64,000 bases of DNA from Vibrio sp. SCSIO 43135 (GCF_023716665.1 NZ_CP071860.1:248001-312000); one strand, 5' to 3'; counted from the first letter of the stretch, positions 26,801 to 35,263 are shown. The notes: generated by a model from the letters alone, not told the origin. A program made the numbers and translations.

Positions 26801-28076
26801 GGATAAAGTCGAGCTTGTCACTGGCGTAAAAGCGGACGACATATTTGCCATGGCGCGATTGATTGGCACCTCAGATCGTACCGCAGTCTATTACTCAATG
26901 GGTATTACTCAGCATACGACTGGCCACGATAACGTTCGCTCGATTGCAAACCTACAATTGTTGTGTGGCAATATCGGGATTGAAGGGGGCGGCATTAACC
27001 CGCTACGCGGCCAATCAAATGTGCAAGGTGCATGTGATATGGGCGCGCTGCCAAACAACTATCCAGGCTACCAGAAAGTGTACAATCCGCTGGTGAGGCA
27101 GAAATTTGCTATGGAGTGGGATTGTCATGACCTACCTGCCGAAACGGGATTAACACTTACCGAGATCATTGATTCGGCATGCAAACGCGAAGTGCGTGCA
27201 TTGTATGTTATGGGTGAAAATCCAGTGTTAAGCGATCCTAATCAAGCTCACGTTATTGAAGGATTAGAAGCACTGGATTTTCTGGTGGTTCAAGACATCT
27301 TCCTAACGGAAACAGCGCAGTACGCTGATGTTGTTTTACCTTCTTGCTCTTTTGCGGAAAAAGGCGGGCACTTTACCAATACCGAAAGGCGTGTTCAGCG
27401 TGTAAGCCCTGCAGTTAAACCGCCTGGCGAAGCTAAAGAAGACTGGGTGATTATTCAGATGATTGCCAACACAATGGGTAGCGATTGGAATTACCAGCAC
27501 GTGTCGGATATCACCAATGAAATTGCCCGAGTAACCCCGCAATATGGTGGGCTTCGCTGGGAGAACATCACCGTTAATGGTGTGCAGTGGCCAAGTAACA
27601 AAAACAACCCAGAGGGTACGCGCATTATGCACCAAACTCAGTTCACTCGTGGACGAGGCCAAATGGAAGCGATTCCGTTTAGATATGCGGCCGAGCTGCC
27701 TGATGAGGAATACCCATTAGTGTTGACGACCGGTAGGGTACTGGAGCAGTTCCATACAGGAACCATGACGCGTAAAACCAAAGGCTTGAATAACCTAGCT
27801 GGGCCAAGAGCGATGATCAGTGTGTCAGATGCCGAGCTGTTGGGAATCTCCAATGGCCAAATGCTCAAAGTCTCTACTCGCCGAGGCGAAATTGAAATTG
27901 CTGCATTTGTTACCAAGCGAATGCAAAAAGGCGTGGTCTTTATCCCATTCCATTTCGTTGAATCACCAGTGAATAGGTTAACCACCACGGCGACCGATCC
28001 TCATGCGAAGATCCCTGAGTTTAAGGTTGCGGCGGTGAAGGTTGAGGTATTGGAAGGCATTGAAGTGGATAGCTAA
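23874..28076 (+). CDS. Single-chain formate dehydrogenase: NAD(P) oxidoreductase module fused to molybdopterin subunit
   Basis: About 1400 residues. Order: a 2Fe-2S ferredoxin-like domain (IPSLCGLN, VPCDLCVVEV); a Fer4 domain (EAPCKTACPAGVD, RVCPAFCETECRR); a GltD-like flavin/NAD(P) module with IVGSGPGGLTAGYY and AIIGGGNTAIDCA; CLECGCQANTDC; a two-cluster ferredoxin (CISCGQCVHACRD, CVQCGACVQVCPTGA); then the molybdopterin catalytic part starting TICTYCGVGC, with HCARLCHASTVTGL giving Cys, not selenocysteine, as Mo ligand. It would oxidise formate and pass electrons to NAD(P)+ without separate subunits. The start at 23874 has GAGGTAAGC upstream. A strong terminator follows. No accessory fdh gene is adjacent. 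Confidence 0.88.
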   Translation: MVQIVIDGKYRIVEQGQTLLEAAKVCGVEIPSLCGLNKTKDKVPCDLCVVEVESGGIKRSCELDVYSGLSVVTQSDTLSEHRRKALNRIMSDHYADCEAPCKTACPAGVDIQSYLYHIAQNDHQKAIEVIKRTLPMPLSIGRVCPAFCETECRRNLVDDSIAIRQLKRHAADADLAMQESYIPPKKADKEQTIAIVGSGPGGLTAGYYLSNEGYQVTVFESMPQAGGWLRYGIPEYRLPKSILDKEIELMCRNGMQVKCNQKLGEDFTLSSLSEEFDAVCLAVGASQAVEMNYTGSDLDGCYLGVDYLKDYVTDRAYTTGKKVAIIGGGNTAIDCARTAVRDGADTTLIYRRTRDEMPAEDYEIEEAEHEGVKFHFLTNPVENIADESGRVKEVKLERMKLGPADASGRRSPKPTGEFFIESFDTVIAAVSQKPDLSFMDNESLEIPLTRWNTADVNPDTMHTGTGNIFSIGDFRRGPATAVEAVGDGRIVAQAIDRFFHGDMEVIPVTPFNSRKEKKLKHIDPLQFQNLQKVARRIMPELTPDQREQSFDEVETGFDNTDAMAEAARCLECGCQANTDCDLRDYSTEYGAEQAFAHAVEIKSDDYWQTHRSKESRQKFEVDASSEFIVFDANRCISCGQCVHACRDQSVHGILSFMTDKEGRPASRPECRPNFGAGGTLMGDSNCVQCGACVQVCPTGALTDARDRAQGRIEQLKAVDTICTYCGVGCKLTMYVDEQYNQIRYVKGAQSPVNEGMLCVKGRFGFDFIGSDERLTTPLIRKDGWLQPASWEEAIRLIADKFNAIKQGFGGNALAGFSSAKTTNEDNYAFQKFIRRELGTNNVDHCARLCHASTVTGLEASLGSGAMTNDIPSIKHSDVIFIIGSDTTAAHPIIGSHIKQAVRHNGARLIVADPKRIDIADHAELYLAHRPGTDVMLLNGVMQQIIKHGWYDQEYIEDRVDGFDTLLQEVMSPNYALDKVELVTGVKADDIFAMARLIGTSDRTAVYYSMGITQHTTGHDNVRSIANLQLLCGNIGIEGGGINPLRGQSNVQGACDMGALPNNYPGYQKVYNPLVRQKFAMEWDCHDLPAETGLTLTEIIDSACKREVRALYVMGENPVLSDPNQAHVIEGLEALDFLVVQDIFLTETAQYADVVLPSCSFAEKGGHFTNTERRVQRVSPAVKPPGEAKEDWVIIQMIANTMGSDWNYQHVSDITNEIARVTPQYGGLRWENITVNGVQWPSNKNNPEGTRIMHQTQFTRGRGQMEAIPFRYAAELPDEEYPLVLTTGRVLEQFHTGTMTRKTKGLNNLAGPRAMISVSDAELLGISNGQMLKVSTRRGEIEIAAFVTKRMQKGVVFIPFHFVESPVNRLTTTATDPHAKIPEFKVAAVKVEVLEGIEVDS

Positions 28077-28103
28077 GCGCGATTTTTCCGTTCGCTATAA
28101 CAA

Positions 28104-28137
28104 ACCCGCTTGCTGGTGCAGCAAGCGGGTGACTTTT
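28104..28137 (+). terminator. Rho-independent terminator of formate dehydrogenase gene
   Basis: A 12-bp stem ACCCGCTTGCTG/CAGCAAGCGGGT, 3-base loop, then GACTTTTT, 27 bases past the stop. Confidence 0.85.
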
Positions 28138-28175
28138 TGATAGCGACTTATATTTTCTAGCCGAAATTGGGCGCT

Positions 28176-30212
28176 TTACGAATCGGCAGTGTTGTAAACA
28201 CAAGTTACTAACTGAAGGCGATTTTCTGTCTCATAGGCTTCGGCCTCGACCATATCAACTGTTGTGCCCGTTGATGACCAGTAACGACCTAATCGGTCTG
28301 TGTCGAAATCTGGTGCGCTCGTACCCGTTGCTGGCCATTTGATAGACCGATGATCTCCAAACAGTTCTCCATATTCGTCAGCAAGAACCAGTAACTCAGA
28401 TTCGGTTGCTAACCTTGCTGTTAAGCTGCCACAGTATGCTTGACCTTGAGTAAGGCTCATTAGCGCCCATCTCTCATTGTGCTGATAGTAATAGTCTGAA
28501 TCATCGTGTTCGATACCATGGTTATCCGCTTCTTTAACCGTAACTGGACAAGTAAAAGTAAGCCCATTTTCTGTGCTTAGTGTGCGGTGCAGATCCGTTC
28601 CACAGCTTGTACCAAAGTGATTCAACACTCTTAGTTTTGTGCTCGCTTGTACGAATTCTTCACTGTCGTCTCTCACTCTAATTGATGCTTTAACTAGAGT
28701 TTCCCACTCTTCGTACGCCGTAATCATTCCATTTTTTGGTGCGCCAAAATTGAAGCTGGCTACGTGTGAGTTGCTGCTTGTCCAAACCACTTTGTCGGTC
28801 ACTTCTTCCTGAAAGCCATTATTGTAAGTGGCGAATGCCTGATATTGCATACTTGCACGCGGAGACAATACCTCTGCAGGAGAAGTGACTTCAAGTTCTA
28901 CTACTTTCGCTTCCTCTACGGTGATAAGAACCTCTTCGCGAAAATGATTGCTAGTGATTGTCAGCACACTGTTACCCACCTCAAGAGTGGTTAAAGTGCC
29001 ATTATCATCAACGACTAACACGTCTGGGTTACTGCTGCTCCACTCAACATCGCGACTGATGTTATAGACAAAATCGTTGGTAAATTTACCGACTGCTGAG
29101 AGCTGTAAAGTCAGGTTCACTGGGATATGTGGGTTGTCGGCTAAGCTTTTAGCAGACTCGGAGTTGACGAGTTTGTGAGGGACGACTTGGATACCTTGCA
29201 ATACCTCATTATTAATAAGGATCTCGCTGGTATACGTGTTGTTAGTGGTGAATAGGTAGTGTCCTGTTATTTCTACAAGACCTGGAGCTAGCGCTGTTAC
29301 CAACCCTGGATTTTCTGCGTCCTGAGTATCACTAGCAGAGTGACTTTCGACGGTTGCGAAGTAATCATCGTTGACTTGCCACTTTGTCATGCCGGTTTGA
29401 TTCTCCAACCCTTTATCAGAGCTGCTAATCAGGTCGAACTGGAGAGTGTACCCCACTGGCATTTCTGTGCTGGTTGGAGTGATAAATAGATGGGATTCGT
29501 TATCCGATTTATCAATAAGCGTAACGCTCACTTGATCATAGATGCCACCGATATTGTCGGAAATATCGCAGTTAACCATGTCTGCGCATTCGAGGTCGAA
29601 TTGAGCGATAGCCAGAATATCCGCTTCAACATTGCTATCTTTAGCAAGAGCAAGGCCAGTAATAGGATCGATGTACAGTTGGTCGAAGTTTGTGCTGCCC
29701 CAAATTACCTGTCTAGTCACGTCCATCACTGAGTCTGTTCCGTAAAACGATGCAACAGCGTTAAATTGGTGTGTTGTAGTTTGCTCTAGCTCGATGTCAC
29801 CCGATGTAATATGAATGTTTTTTATCTCTGCATCTATCACAGATAGCGTGCTTGTGTTGCTTCGAGTGCCTTGGTAGACCGCTGAAACTGCACTCTCTCC
29901 CACGGATACTGTTCGTATGGTTGTACCACCCAGATGCTGCATGATTGAGGTCTCACCGATGTCCCAAGTCACCGTATCTGTTACATTTTCACTGCTGTTG
30001 TCATCGTAATGGGCGGTGGCCGTATAAGTCACTCGTGCGCCAACTGGCAAGACAGGGTCGATGTAGCCTGTCAAAAATGTGCTCTCTTCGGAGGGAGTAA
30101 TAACAACACTAGTTATGCTAGGTCCCGCAGGTGGGGTTACTTGTCTATCACCACTATCACTGCAGGCAGTGATAAATGAGCAACAGAGAGCGGCCAATAG
30201 TACTTTCTTCAT
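28176..30212 (-). CDS. Surface lipoprotein with bacterial Ig-like (Big2) repeats
   Basis: A 678-residue lipoprotein. A short signal ends in FITAC, so Cys 17 would be lipidated. The body consists of about five Big2-like units, each with a DVTDTVTWDIG- or VVWTSSNSHVASF-type strand pair (VTRQVIWGSTN, RDVEWSSSNPDVLVV, VTDKVVWTSSNSHV). The C-terminal 120 residues contain paired Cys, GSLTARLATESELLVLADEYG, WPATGTSAPD and RYWSSTGT, resembling the lectin-like tip of intimin/DUF823 adhesins. A likely adhesin or matrix protein. It is single, with the response regulator downstream on the same strand side but separately transcribed. Confidence 0.82.
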   Translation of the reverse strand: MKKVLLAALCCSFITACSDSGDRQVTPPAGPSITSVVITPSEESTFLTGYIDPVLPVGARVTYTATAHYDDNSSENVTDTVTWDIGETSIMQHLGGTTIRTVSVGESAVSAVYQGTRSNTSTLSVIDAEIKNIHITSGDIELEQTTTHQFNAVASFYGTDSVMDVTRQVIWGSTNFDQLYIDPITGLALAKDSNVEADILAIAQFDLECADMVNCDISDNIGGIYDQVSVTLIDKSDNESHLFITPTSTEMPVGYTLQFDLISSSDKGLENQTGMTKWQVNDDYFATVESHSASDTQDAENPGLVTALAPGLVEITGHYLFTTNNTYTSEILINNEVLQGIQVVPHKLVNSESAKSLADNPHIPVNLTLQLSAVGKFTNDFVYNISRDVEWSSSNPDVLVVDDNGTLTTLEVGNSVLTITSNHFREEVLITVEEAKVVELEVTSPAEVLSPRASMQYQAFATYNNGFQEEVTDKVVWTSSNSHVASFNFGAPKNGMITAYEEWETLVKASIRVRDDSEEFVQASTKLRVLNHFGTSCGTDLHRTLSTENGLTFTCPVTVKEADNHGIEHDDSDYYYQHNERWALMSLTQGQAYCGSLTARLATESELLVLADEYGELFGDHRSIKWPATGTSAPDFDTDRLGRYWSSTGTTVDMVEAEAYETENRLQLVTCVYNTADS

Positions 30213-30494
30213 AATCTGTAGCCTCTAGGTTATCTATTCAATACGATATATTGGCGAATAATATGGGCTACATTGGTCGGTTATGAAATGCACTATCTGG
30301 AATAACGGACTTTCCAAATGTTGATATCTGGGGTAACTCAGCACAGTGTAGGCAGTTATGCTGCGATAAACGACTAAAGAGGTGTTAACTAATGTCTGAT
30401 GAACTACAGTTGGCACTTTCACTACAGTTGTTGAGCCAAATTAAGGTGACTCTACGCTGTAGTGAAAATACCAGATTATCGAATAACTGATTAT

Positions 30495-31109
30495 CTATGA
30501 ATGCAATGCTGAACCTGATGCCATCTCTTCTAGGTTCATGACTTCGATGATTGAGTTTGCATCGTACTTTTTAAGAATTCGGCGTTTGTAGGTACTGACT
30601 GTTTTAGAGCTAAGTGACAGCAGCTCAGAAATTTTTTTGTTTGAGTAACCTTTAGATAGGTAGTTAAGCACAATCGATTCACGTTTGGATAAATCTTGGA
30701 ATGTGGCTGTGCTCGCGGGCTCCTGCTTAAACACAGAATAACCACTTCTTACTGCCATAATGGCATCGCGGATCAGGTTAGAAGGCTCTGTCTTCGAAAT
30801 GTAGCCGTTTGCACCTACATCTTTCGCTGTTTGGCTGACTTTTGGAAAACTGCTCGATGAAATAAATAGGATTTTTCCAGCGAAGCCCTGGCGGCGAATG
30901 CGTGACACTAAATTAAGGCCGCTGCCATCATTTAAATCGACATCAAGCAAGATCATATCGATCTCATTTGCTCGTAAAATTTTTGCTGCTTCTTGGCAAG
31001 AGTCCGTGTGATAAAAGTGAGCGCTTGGTACTGCGGTACGTAATTCAAGTTCTAGTGCGCGGCGGACGATGGGAAAAGTATCGATGATAAGAATATGGTT
31101 TGAGTTCAT
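30495..31109 (-). CDS. NarL/LuxR-type response regulator
   Basis: A 204-residue two-domain regulator. The receiver has ILIIDTFPIVRRALELEL, the phospho-acceptor Asp in MILLDVDLNDGSG (about residue 55), FISSSS and the Lys in YISKTEP. The C-terminal helix-turn-helix is LSKRESIVLNYLSKGYSNKK followed by LSLSSKTVSTYKRRILKK. The start is the ATG at 31109; a longer frame to 31169 is unlikely. No kinase is adjacent, so it is an orphan. Two direct repeats of GTGGAAAGWCG lie upstream. Confidence 0.9.
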   Translation of the reverse strand: MNSNHILIIDTFPIVRRALELELRTAVPSAHFYHTDSCQEAAKILRANEIDMILLDVDLNDGSGLNLVSRIRRQGFAGKILFISSSSFPKVSQTAKDVGANGYISKTEPSNLIRDAIMAVRSGYSVFKQEPASTATFQDLSKRESIVLNYLSKGYSNKKISELLSLSSKTVSTYKRRILKKYDANSIIEVMNLEEMASGSALHS

Positions 31110-31478
31110 TGTAATCTCTCTTGTATTAGGTTGAGTTGAGAGTTCCTTGCCCATTGATTTAGAACGCAAATGTAGAGGAGATTTGTATGAAAGTGTGGAA
31201 AGTCGTAGTTGCCAAAGTGGAAAGACGGTCAGAGAGATGTCAGCTATTTCCGAGCAATGTAAGAAAGGGATTGATCAGATTTAGAAATTAGCGACCGATC
31301 AGCATCCAGTGAAGCGGGTAATAACCAAATTAGAAAGGGCGTAATTAGGATAAGAAAAAGCCGCCAGCAAGTTAGTGGCGGCAAAGCAGGGGTAGGGTAC
31401 TGTTAGACCTTCCCCTGTGATATAGCGAGCAATGAAAAGGCAAAAGATTGCTCAAAGTCTTAGGAACGAAGTTACTAA
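31110..31478. promoter_or_regulatory. Response regulator promoter region with direct repeats
   Basis: No gene. It holds two direct repeats, GTGGAAAGTCG at 31195-31205 and GTGGAAAGACG at 31217-31227, spaced 22 bases (two DNA turns), about 90-115 bases upstream of the response regulator ATG, and the terminator of the old-yellow-enzyme gene at 31354-31382. Confidence 0.45.
31354..31382 (-). terminator. Terminator of the old-yellow-enzyme gene
   Basis: On the minus strand the 7-bp GC-rich stem (TGGCGGC partner GCCGCCA, 9-base loop) is followed by TTTTTCTTA. Confidence 0.75.
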
Positions 31479-32519
31479 CTACACAAGTGACGCGAGCATT
31501 TCATCCGAGTATTCAATGAGTTCTTCGCCCGATTTCACTTTTGCAACGTAGTCAGGGTTGGCAATAAATGGACGACCAATGGCAAGTAGATCAAACTTGT
31601 TTGCCTCAATCGCAGCGCTGCCCGTTTCTGCACTGTAGCTACCAACACCAACAAGTGTCTTACTGTAATGCGCGCGAATGTAGCTTGATGCTGATCCGCC
31701 TAGGTACTCGAATTCCATACTGTCATCGAAAATACCAACGTGTAGATAGGCGAGATTACGTAGTTCTAATTGTGCTAACAGGTGATCAAATACTTGGCGG
31801 TCGCGAGTATCTGGGTCCATGTTGAAGTAAGCTCCCGGAGAAATTCGTAGGGCAGTTTTGTCTTCGCCAATACGCTCTGAGATTGCATCAATAACAGCCA
31901 ATGGGAAGCGTGCCATATTCTCTGGATTACCACCGAATTCATCATCGCGAGTATTGCTGCTGTAATGCAAGAATTGATCGAGTAGGTAACCGTTAGCACC
32001 ATGGATCTCAACGCCATCAAAGCCTGCATCGATCGCATTGGCTGCGGCTTGGCTGTAGTCCGCTACTAGTTGCTCAATTTCTTCTTTGCTTGCTGGCTTC
32101 GGTACGGTGTAAGACAGTTCTCTCATACGAGGCACGGTGCCTTCTACCGCTACAGCTGAAGGTGCAAGTACGAATTCACCATCAAAGAAGTGTGGGTGCG
32201 CCACACGACCAGTGTGCCAAAGTTGAGCGAAGATTTTACCGCCTTTCTCATGCACTGCATCAGTGACTGTGCGCCATCCGATGATTTGCTCTGGCGAGAA
32301 TAGCCCTGGTGTATTTGGATAACCTTGACCGTCTGGGCGAATAATTACCGCTTCAGAAATGATCAAGCCGCTTTCTGAGCGGCGAGCGTAGTAGTCAGCC
32401 ATTTGCTGGGTTGGGACCAAATTGTCGTCTGCCATGGCGCGAGTTAGTGGCGCCATTAAAATTTTGTTTTGTAGAGTAATTGTGTCGTTTAGAGCATAAG
32501 GTTGAAATAAGTTTTCCAT
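31479..32519 (-). CDS. Alkene reductase, old yellow enzyme family (NemA-like)
   Basis: A 346-residue FMN flavoprotein reducing activated C=C bonds, nitro compounds and electrophiles such as N-ethylmaleimide. Signatures: KILMAPLTRAMADDN, LWHTGRVAHP, GFDGVEIHGANGYLLDQFLH with the paired His/Asn that bind substrate, YSSNTRDDEFGG, and the FMN phosphate site AIGRPFIANPD. The start is ATG at 32519. It is divergent from a TetR gene with three operator-like repeats between; induction by reactive electrophiles is likely, as for nemRA. Confidence 0.92.
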   Translation of the reverse strand: MENLFQPYALNDTITLQNKILMAPLTRAMADDNLVPTQQMADYYARRSESGLIISEAVIIRPDGQGYPNTPGLFSPEQIIGWRTVTDAVHEKGGKIFAQLWHTGRVAHPHFFDGEFVLAPSAVAVEGTVPRMRELSYTVPKPASKEEIEQLVADYSQAAANAIDAGFDGVEIHGANGYLLDQFLHYSSNTRDDEFGGNPENMARFPLAVIDAISERIGEDKTALRISPGAYFNMDPDTRDRQVFDHLLAQLELRNLAYLHVGIFDDSMEFEYLGGSASSYIRAHYSKTLVGVGSYSAETGSAAIEANKFDLLAIGRPFIANPDYVAKVKSGEELIEYSDEMLASLV

Positions 32520-32551
32520 ACTGAGCCTTTTGAATTCTTTGGGTGATATTC

Positions 32552-32617
32552 TTGAACGCCCATTCAAATTAGTTCATCTTGAACGATCATTCAAGAACTT
32601 TTTGAACGATTGTTCAA
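32552..32617. promoter_or_regulatory. Three TetR operators, TTGAACG-N2/4-TTCAA
   Basis: Three 16-bp imperfect palindromes at 32552-32567 (TTGAACGCCCATTCAA), 32579-32594 (TTGAACGATCATTCAA) and 32602-32617 (TTGAACGATTGTTCAA). They fill the divergent promoter between alkene reductase and TetR genes. Confidence 0.75.
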
Positions 32618-32660
32618 GATAAGTTAAACTTGCGACATCTAAATTGATTTGAGAACGATT

Positions 32661-33239
32661 ATGCGCAGTGCCGAGTTTGACCGTGAAGAAGTATTACGTT
32701 CAGCCATGGATGCCTTTATTAGTAAGGGCTACAGCAAAACGAGTATGCAGGATTTGAAAAAGGCGACTGGCCTCCATCCAGGGTCGATTTACTGTGCATT
32801 TTCTAACAAGCGCGGGCTATTACTGGCGTCTTTAGAACATTACCGCAGCGAGAGAAGCGCCGAATTTCAAGCCTTGTTCGATCAATCGCCAACAGTTTTG
32901 GCGGGTATTCAAGCGTACCTCGACCACGTTGTTGCCGAGTGCGAACGTGAAGAAATCAAAGATTGCCTACTGCAAAAAGCCATGAGTGAATTGTCACAAC
33001 AAGATGATGAGGCTGAAGCCATTATCGGTCATATGATGACGGACTGGCAGGAAGCGTTTACAGATAAATTAATTGAAGCGCAAAAAGCTGGAGAGATCGA
33101 TCAAGCCAAAGACTGTCAGGCTTTGTCCCAGTTCTTGGTGATGGGTATCTACGGTATTCGTACTTTTTCCCATACCAAGCCTGAAGCTGGGGTGTTGAGA
33201 AATCTAGCGGCTCAATTGTTAGAGTGCATTGGTAAATAG
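32661..33239 (+). CDS. TetR-family regulator of the alkene reductase gene
   Basis: A 192-residue TetR protein. The helix-turn-helix spans about residues 5-50 (EVLRSAMDAFISKGYSKTSM, then GLHPGSIYCAFSNKRGLL), followed by a helical ligand domain with Cys in ECEREEIKDCLLQK and AKDCQAL, which could be redox or electrophile sensors as in NemR. The ATG at 32661 is used; the frame also opens at a TTG at 32649. Three palindromes immediately upstream suggest autoregulation and control of the divergent reductase. Confidence 0.88.
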   Translation: MRSAEFDREEVLRSAMDAFISKGYSKTSMQDLKKATGLHPGSIYCAFSNKRGLLLASLEHYRSERSAEFQALFDQSPTVLAGIQAYLDHVVAECEREEIKDCLLQKAMSELSQQDDEAEAIIGHMMTDWQEAFTDKLIEAQKAGEIDQAKDCQALSQFLVMGIYGIRTFSHTKPEAGVLRNLAAQLLECIGK

Positions 33240-33286
33240 CTTTCGCGTAGAGGCAATTTTTACGGTTCCATACATGATACTTTTAG

Positions 33287-33318
33287 TACCAGCCAAGCAT
33301 GAATTGGCTGGTATTTTT
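33287..33318 (+). terminator. Terminator of the TetR gene
   Basis: A 10-bp stem TACCAGCCAA/TTGGCTGGTA with a 7-base loop, then TTTTTAT. Confidence 0.85.
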
Positions 33319-33458
33319 ATGCTGGGGTGTCATGTCGATAATGTAAAAGTAGGTAAAGAGCGAAGCTAGAGTGGCTTCTACGTTTGACACTCTCCCAACT
33401 GAACTTTAGTTTCGAATTCAACGTAACCTAATCACATGTGAAAAAAGAACACGGCAAT

Positions 33459-34487
33459 ATGGATTCAATAACTCAGGCGGCACTCGGTGCAACAGTCGCT
33501 GGCGCGATTGCTGGCAAAAAATGTAATGCTAAAGTACTGCTGGTGGGAGCAGCACTTGGCACTTTACCCGATCTTGATGTCATGCTTGATTACGGGGACG
33601 CTGTTCAAAACACCATTAAACATCGTGGCTTCAGCCATTCATTGCTCGTTCTACCACCGTTCGCATTGCTGATTTCTTGGCTATATTGCCGCTGGCGACC
33701 AGACGCATTTTGGAACCTATCTCGGGTATTTTTCTTAACCGTAAGTGTATTGGTCACGCATACTCTTTTGGACGCGATGACCACTTACGGGACCCAGCTA
33801 ATTTGGCCTTTTGAAGGCTATTTCGAATTGCGAAATGTGTTCATTATCGACCCTCTATACACCTTACCATTGCTGCTCGCCATCGGAGTGGCGTTGTTTT
33901 CCAAAAAGCATGGAGGACGCTGGTGTCAGAGTGTTGTTCTGCTTTCAACGCTCTACCTTGGTTGGGGGTACGCGTCCCAGCAAACCATTGCCAATCGAGT
34001 GGAACAAAACCTCGCAGCTCAGAACTTACCTAACCAGCAAGTGCTGATCACGCCAACGGCGTTCAACACATTATTGTGGCGAGTTGTGGTAATGGATGAC
34101 GGTCAGTACTGGGAAGGTTTGGCGTCGGTATTAGATAAAGACCAAGCGATTGATTTCGTTGCTAGGCCACTAGGTAGCTGGCCATTAGAAGAGAAGCCAC
34201 CTACATTGGTAGGGCTAGAGGCATTTTCTCACAACTACCTCAATTATCGGGTGGAAGGTGATGCGCTGATCGTGTCGGATTTAAGGCTGGGTATGGCAGA
34301 TAACTTGTCGTTTGAATTCGTCTTTGCTGAGAAAGGGAGCGATGGTCAGTGGCAGCTACTAGAATCAACACAACGCTTTCCAAGTGAACGAGGCTTAGAT
34401 CTATTAGGTGTGTTATGGCAACGCTTAAAAGGTGATCAAAGCATAGATGCGAACCTACAAACAATGGATATAACTTACCAGCGCTAG
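33459..34487 (+). CDS. Membrane-bound metal-dependent hydrolase (YdjM/DUF457 family)
   Basis: About 342 residues. The N-terminus MDSITQAALGATVAGAIAGKK and the motifs LGTLPDLDVMLDYGD, HRGFSHSLL and HTLLDAMTTYGTQL are the conserved Asp/His metal ligands of this inner-membrane hydrolase family, interleaved with four or five hydrophobic helices. A hydrophilic C-terminal domain of about 150 residues follows. The start is the ATG at 33459; GTG at 33438 would add seven residues. Biological substrate is unknown. It stands alone. Confidence 0.86.
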   Translation: MDSITQAALGATVAGAIAGKKCNAKVLLVGAALGTLPDLDVMLDYGDAVQNTIKHRGFSHSLLVLPPFALLISWLYCRWRPDAFWNLSRVFFLTVSVLVTHTLLDAMTTYGTQLIWPFEGYFELRNVFIIDPLYTLPLLLAIGVALFSKKHGGRWCQSVVLLSTLYLGWGYASQQTIANRVEQNLAAQNLPNQQVLITPTAFNTLLWRVVVMDDGQYWEGLASVLDKDQAIDFVARPLGSWPLEEKPPTLVGLEAFSHNYLNYRVEGDALIVSDLRLGMADNLSFEFVFAEKGSDGQWQLLESTQRFPSERGLDLLGVLWQRLKGDQSIDANLQTMDITYQR

Positions 34488-34502
34488 TGGGTGCCAAGTA
34501 AG

Positions 34503-34751
34503 CTAGAAGATTGAAAACACGATACGTTCGTTTTCATCTTCTGCCACCACTTCATAGATCACGCCGGTCTCTTTAGCATCGACTACTGCTTGTACCAATT
34601 GCTCTAACTGTTCACCGTTTTCATCGAACTTAGACGCGAGGGCTTTCGGTATACGTTTTGCCATCGCTTTGGCCATAAAGAGAGGCAAGGTAGTGCTATC
34701 TTTTATGGATTGCCGATTGAGGCTGTAGGTATCGATTTGAAGTTTACGCAT
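34503..34751 (-). CDS. Small conserved-looking hypothetical protein, 82 aa
   Basis: A short soluble protein with no recognised domain: a basic N-terminal half (LPLFMAKAMAKRIPKALA) and an acidic C-terminal half (EQLVQAVVDAKETGVIYEV, VAEDENERIVFSIF). It lies 18 bases after the RidA-like gene on the same strand and is likely cotranscribed. The start has no strong ribosome site; translational coupling is possible. Confidence 0.6.
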   Translation of the reverse strand: MRKLQIDTYSLNRQSIKDSTTLPLFMAKAMAKRIPKALASKFDENGEQLEQLVQAVVDAKETGVIYEVVAEDENERIVFSIF

Positions 34752-34769
34752 GATGTTGGCCGCCGTGCC

Positions 34770-35231
34770 CTAAGCTTGAATTTCAAAAATGGAGTCGATG
34801 ATGAGCGGTAAGTTTCCTCTCACAGAATACGCACCGAAGACAGAGCGAGCATGAACGCCTTTTTCTCCGAATACTTCTGCCATTAGGTCTGAGCATCCAT
34901 CTAAGACTTTTGGGTGTTGCTCAAAATCGCTGGTGGCATTGATAAAACCTTGCAGCTTCACAACACGGGTGACTTTATCGAGCGAGCCTAACTCGAGTTT
35001 AACCGCAGCGAGAATATCTAAGCCTGTGGCTCTGGCGAACTGGTATCCTTGTTCAACGGAATACGTTTGTCCAATCTTCCCTTTTGGAACTTCTGATAAC
35101 CCTGCCACTGGGCCTTTACCTGAGACATAAAGTAAGTTGCCTGTTCTTACGCAATTACAGTAACTGCCTTGAGGATCGCTCGCCGTTGGTAGCGTTAACC
35201 CCAGCTCGCGTAGTCGGTTTTCTATCGTCAT
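34770..35231 (-). CDS. RidA/YjgF family protein
   Basis: A 153-residue member of the RidA superfamily, longer than E. coli RidA (128) and closer to the RutC/Rid-like subgroup sometimes annotated as atrazine-like or YjgH type. Motifs include CVRTGNLLYVSGKGPV, ARATGLDILAAVKLELGSLD, VVKLQGFINAT and ARSVFGAYSVRGNLPLIIDS, but the last region lacks the canonical ARxAxxxxxLP arginine context exactly. Family members hydrolyse reactive enamines/imines. Operon with the downstream small gene and preceded by a VOC protein. Confidence 0.82.
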   Translation of the reverse strand: MTIENRLRELGLTLPTASDPQGSYCNCVRTGNLLYVSGKGPVAGLSEVPKGKIGQTYSVEQGYQFARATGLDILAAVKLELGSLDKVTRVVKLQGFINATSDFEQHPKVLDGCSDLMAEVFGEKGVHARSVFGAYSVRGNLPLIIDSIFEIQA

Positions 35232-35263
35232 GATGCCTCCTTGAAATGTCCGATGCTTGTGGA

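Noticed and set aside
30299..30315. Fourth GGAATA-N5-TATTCC site upstream of the Ig-like lipoprotein
   Set aside because: GGAATA-ACGGA is followed by CTTTCC; the right arm has a mismatch, so it is not counted with the three perfect copies.
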